This document shows, one piece after another, positions 6,290 to 7,114 of a DNA stretch of 7,114 bases. The stretch is taken from the NCBI GenBank assembly GCA_016867505.1, contig VGJH01000067.1, positions 1-7,114 of the forward strand, read 5' to 3'. The translations under genes and the position numbers were made by a program. The stretch's first letter is position 1; every line of letters starts with the position of its first letter. The notes below the pieces were generated by a model. It was not told the DNA's origin and did no database searches. It worked only from the letters and a program-made list of their open reading frames with translations. The DNA comes from Candidatus Bathyarchaeota archaeon (GTDB lineage Archaea > Thermoproteota > Bathyarchaeia > TCS64).

Positions 6290-7114
6290 TTAAAATAAAT
6301 AGAGGAGCAATGGGATAATTATTAGTGTTATTAAGAATCCTAATACAAATGTAAAACGCATTGTTTTCCACTCTTCCCCATAGGCACCTATGATTGCGAG
6401 GCTTCTTGCCATTTTTCTTACATCTACTATTCCAAGATTACTGATTATATGTCCTGCAATTAAGTTCAAGGGCTTCATTATGTTAAGTGTTTTAGCAGCT
6501 ATATAGTGAAATCTTACAAAGAATAAGGTTGATGTGAGTTCTGATCCGAATAGCATACACCCAAAAATTGCCATGAATGGAACTAGTATGATATACATTG
6601 TAGAGCCAGCATTTGATGCAGCATTAGCTAATGAGTTTATGAGGTTTAATCCTTCATTTCCTGATAAGAGTATTAATTTATTCTGCTCATTGATGACCAT
6701 TCCACTCCAGTTGTAAGTGAAAACCATACCACTGCAGACCCAGCTAGCAATAAGATAAGGAACAAGCCTTTTTCGTAAAAGACTCATAGATTCAGTTATT
6801 GTTTTTTTAGTTGGTTTAATGATGAACATTGAAAGAAGGATACTTACCAGACACCAGACATATGGTTGGAAGACCTGAAAGATTATTGATTGATCAGCAA
6901 TTATTGGGATATTAATAGCAATTGGATCAAGAACTTTAGCAATCCATGGTAAACTGACAACACTTGTGAGAGTGGAAACAATTATGATTGGCGTGATTGC
7001 ACGAAGTAATAGAATCTTTTCAGTTCTAGTACTTTGATTAGTCTTAGCACCATCTTCAGAAGTTATTAATCCCAATTTTGATCCGACATAGTTGACAAGT
7101 AGAAGGAAAATTAC
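6290..7114 (-). CDS. LctP-like (L-lactate permease family) membrane protein, C-terminal part
   Basis: The frame is open through the right edge, so the visible 275 codons are the C-terminal part of a longer protein. A TTG at 7075 is inside the frame and unlikely to be the true start, because hydrophobic coding sequence (VIFLLLVNYVG) continues upstream of it. About six membrane segments are visible: one cut by the edge, then around AITPIIIVSTL, QPYVWCLVSILLSMF, LVPYLIASWVCSGMV, TMYIILVPFMAIFGCMLFG, and FVLGFLITLIIIPLLLY at the C-terminus. The stretch VPFMAIFGCMLFGSELTSTL resembles the LctP pattern of a proline-led helix ending in G-A-F-x-x-G-S-x-T-S-x. The following LGIVDVRKMARSLAIIGAYG with EEWKTMRFT resembles the family's end region (NVxAAxATxGxxGxExxxxRxT). 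LctP proteins, about 500-570 aa, import lactate or glycolate with protons. The match is from memory of the pattern, so the family call is moderate and the substrate is inferred. Confidence 0.55.
   Translation of the reverse strand, partial: VIFLLLVNYVGSKLGLITSEDGAKTNQSTRTEKILLLRAITPIIIVSTLTSVVSLPWIAKVLDPIAINIPIIADQSIIFQVFQPYVWCLVSILLSMFIIKPTKKTITESMSLLRKRLVPYLIASWVCSGMVFTYNWSGMVINEQNKLILLSGNEGLNLINSLANAASNAGSTMYIILVPFMAIFGCMLFGSELTSTLFFVRFHYIAAKTLNIMKPLNLIAGHIISNLGIVDVRKMARSLAIIGAYGEEWKTMRFTFVLGFLITLIIIPLLLYLF

Noticed and set aside
6534..6716. 60-codon plus-strand open frame
   Set aside because: Antisense to the LctP-like membrane protein gene with no supporting signal; a shadow frame.
7073..7075. 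TTG at 7075 as the start of the LctP-like protein
   Set aside because: The frame stays open and hydrophobic through the right edge, so the gene almost certainly starts outside the window.

Overview
The window is AT-rich DNA that looks archaeal. Several genes are preceded by A/T-rich TATA-like boxes at a spacing typical of archaea. Two of these genes have a box that would give a short leader containing a Shine-Dalgarno sequence. TTG appears as a probable start codon, intergenic gaps are short, and a stand-alone mini SWIM zinc-finger protein is present. No rRNA, tRNA or ribosomal gene is present, so the lineage is not fixed. An anaerobic archaeon is a reasonable guess because of the oxygen-sensitive radical SAM maturase. 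Some genes (YqhQ/DUF1385, dienelactone hydrolase) belong to families best known from bacteria, so a bacterial host is not formally excluded.

Layout from left to right: (1) the N-terminal half of a major facilitator (MFS) transporter on the minus strand, cut by the left edge; (2) a 250-bp divergent intergenic region with candidate TATA boxes and three copies of an ATTAAA(A)CRTA element; (3) a 74-residue SWIM zinc-finger protein on the plus strand, converging with 7 bp to spare on (4) a DUF1385/YqhQ membrane protein; (5) a second MFS transporter on the minus strand, broken by a nonsense codon and three frameshifts, which I annotate as one pseudogene; (6) a dienelactone-hydrolase-family alpha/beta hydrolase on the plus strand with a clear promoter and Shine-Dalgarno; (7) an anaerobic sulfatase-maturating radical SAM/SPASM enzyme (minus), preceded on the same strand by (8) a Cas4/RecB-like PD-(D/E)XK nuclease with a four-cysteine iron-sulfur signature; (9) the C-terminal half of a multi-pass membrane protein resembling the L-lactate permease (LctP) family, cut by the right edge.

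The genes do not form one obvious pathway. Transport is the commonest theme (two MFS genes and an LctP-like permease). The closest thing to a functional pair is the Cas4-like nuclease and the sulfatase maturase, on the same strand 64 bp apart, but neither a sulfatase nor a CRISPR array or other cas gene is visible, so both look like orphans here. The best-supported unusual observation is the MFS pseudogene: its three frame changes are each explained by loss of one base, and together they bring the gene back into its starting frame. I found no convincing new multi-gene system.
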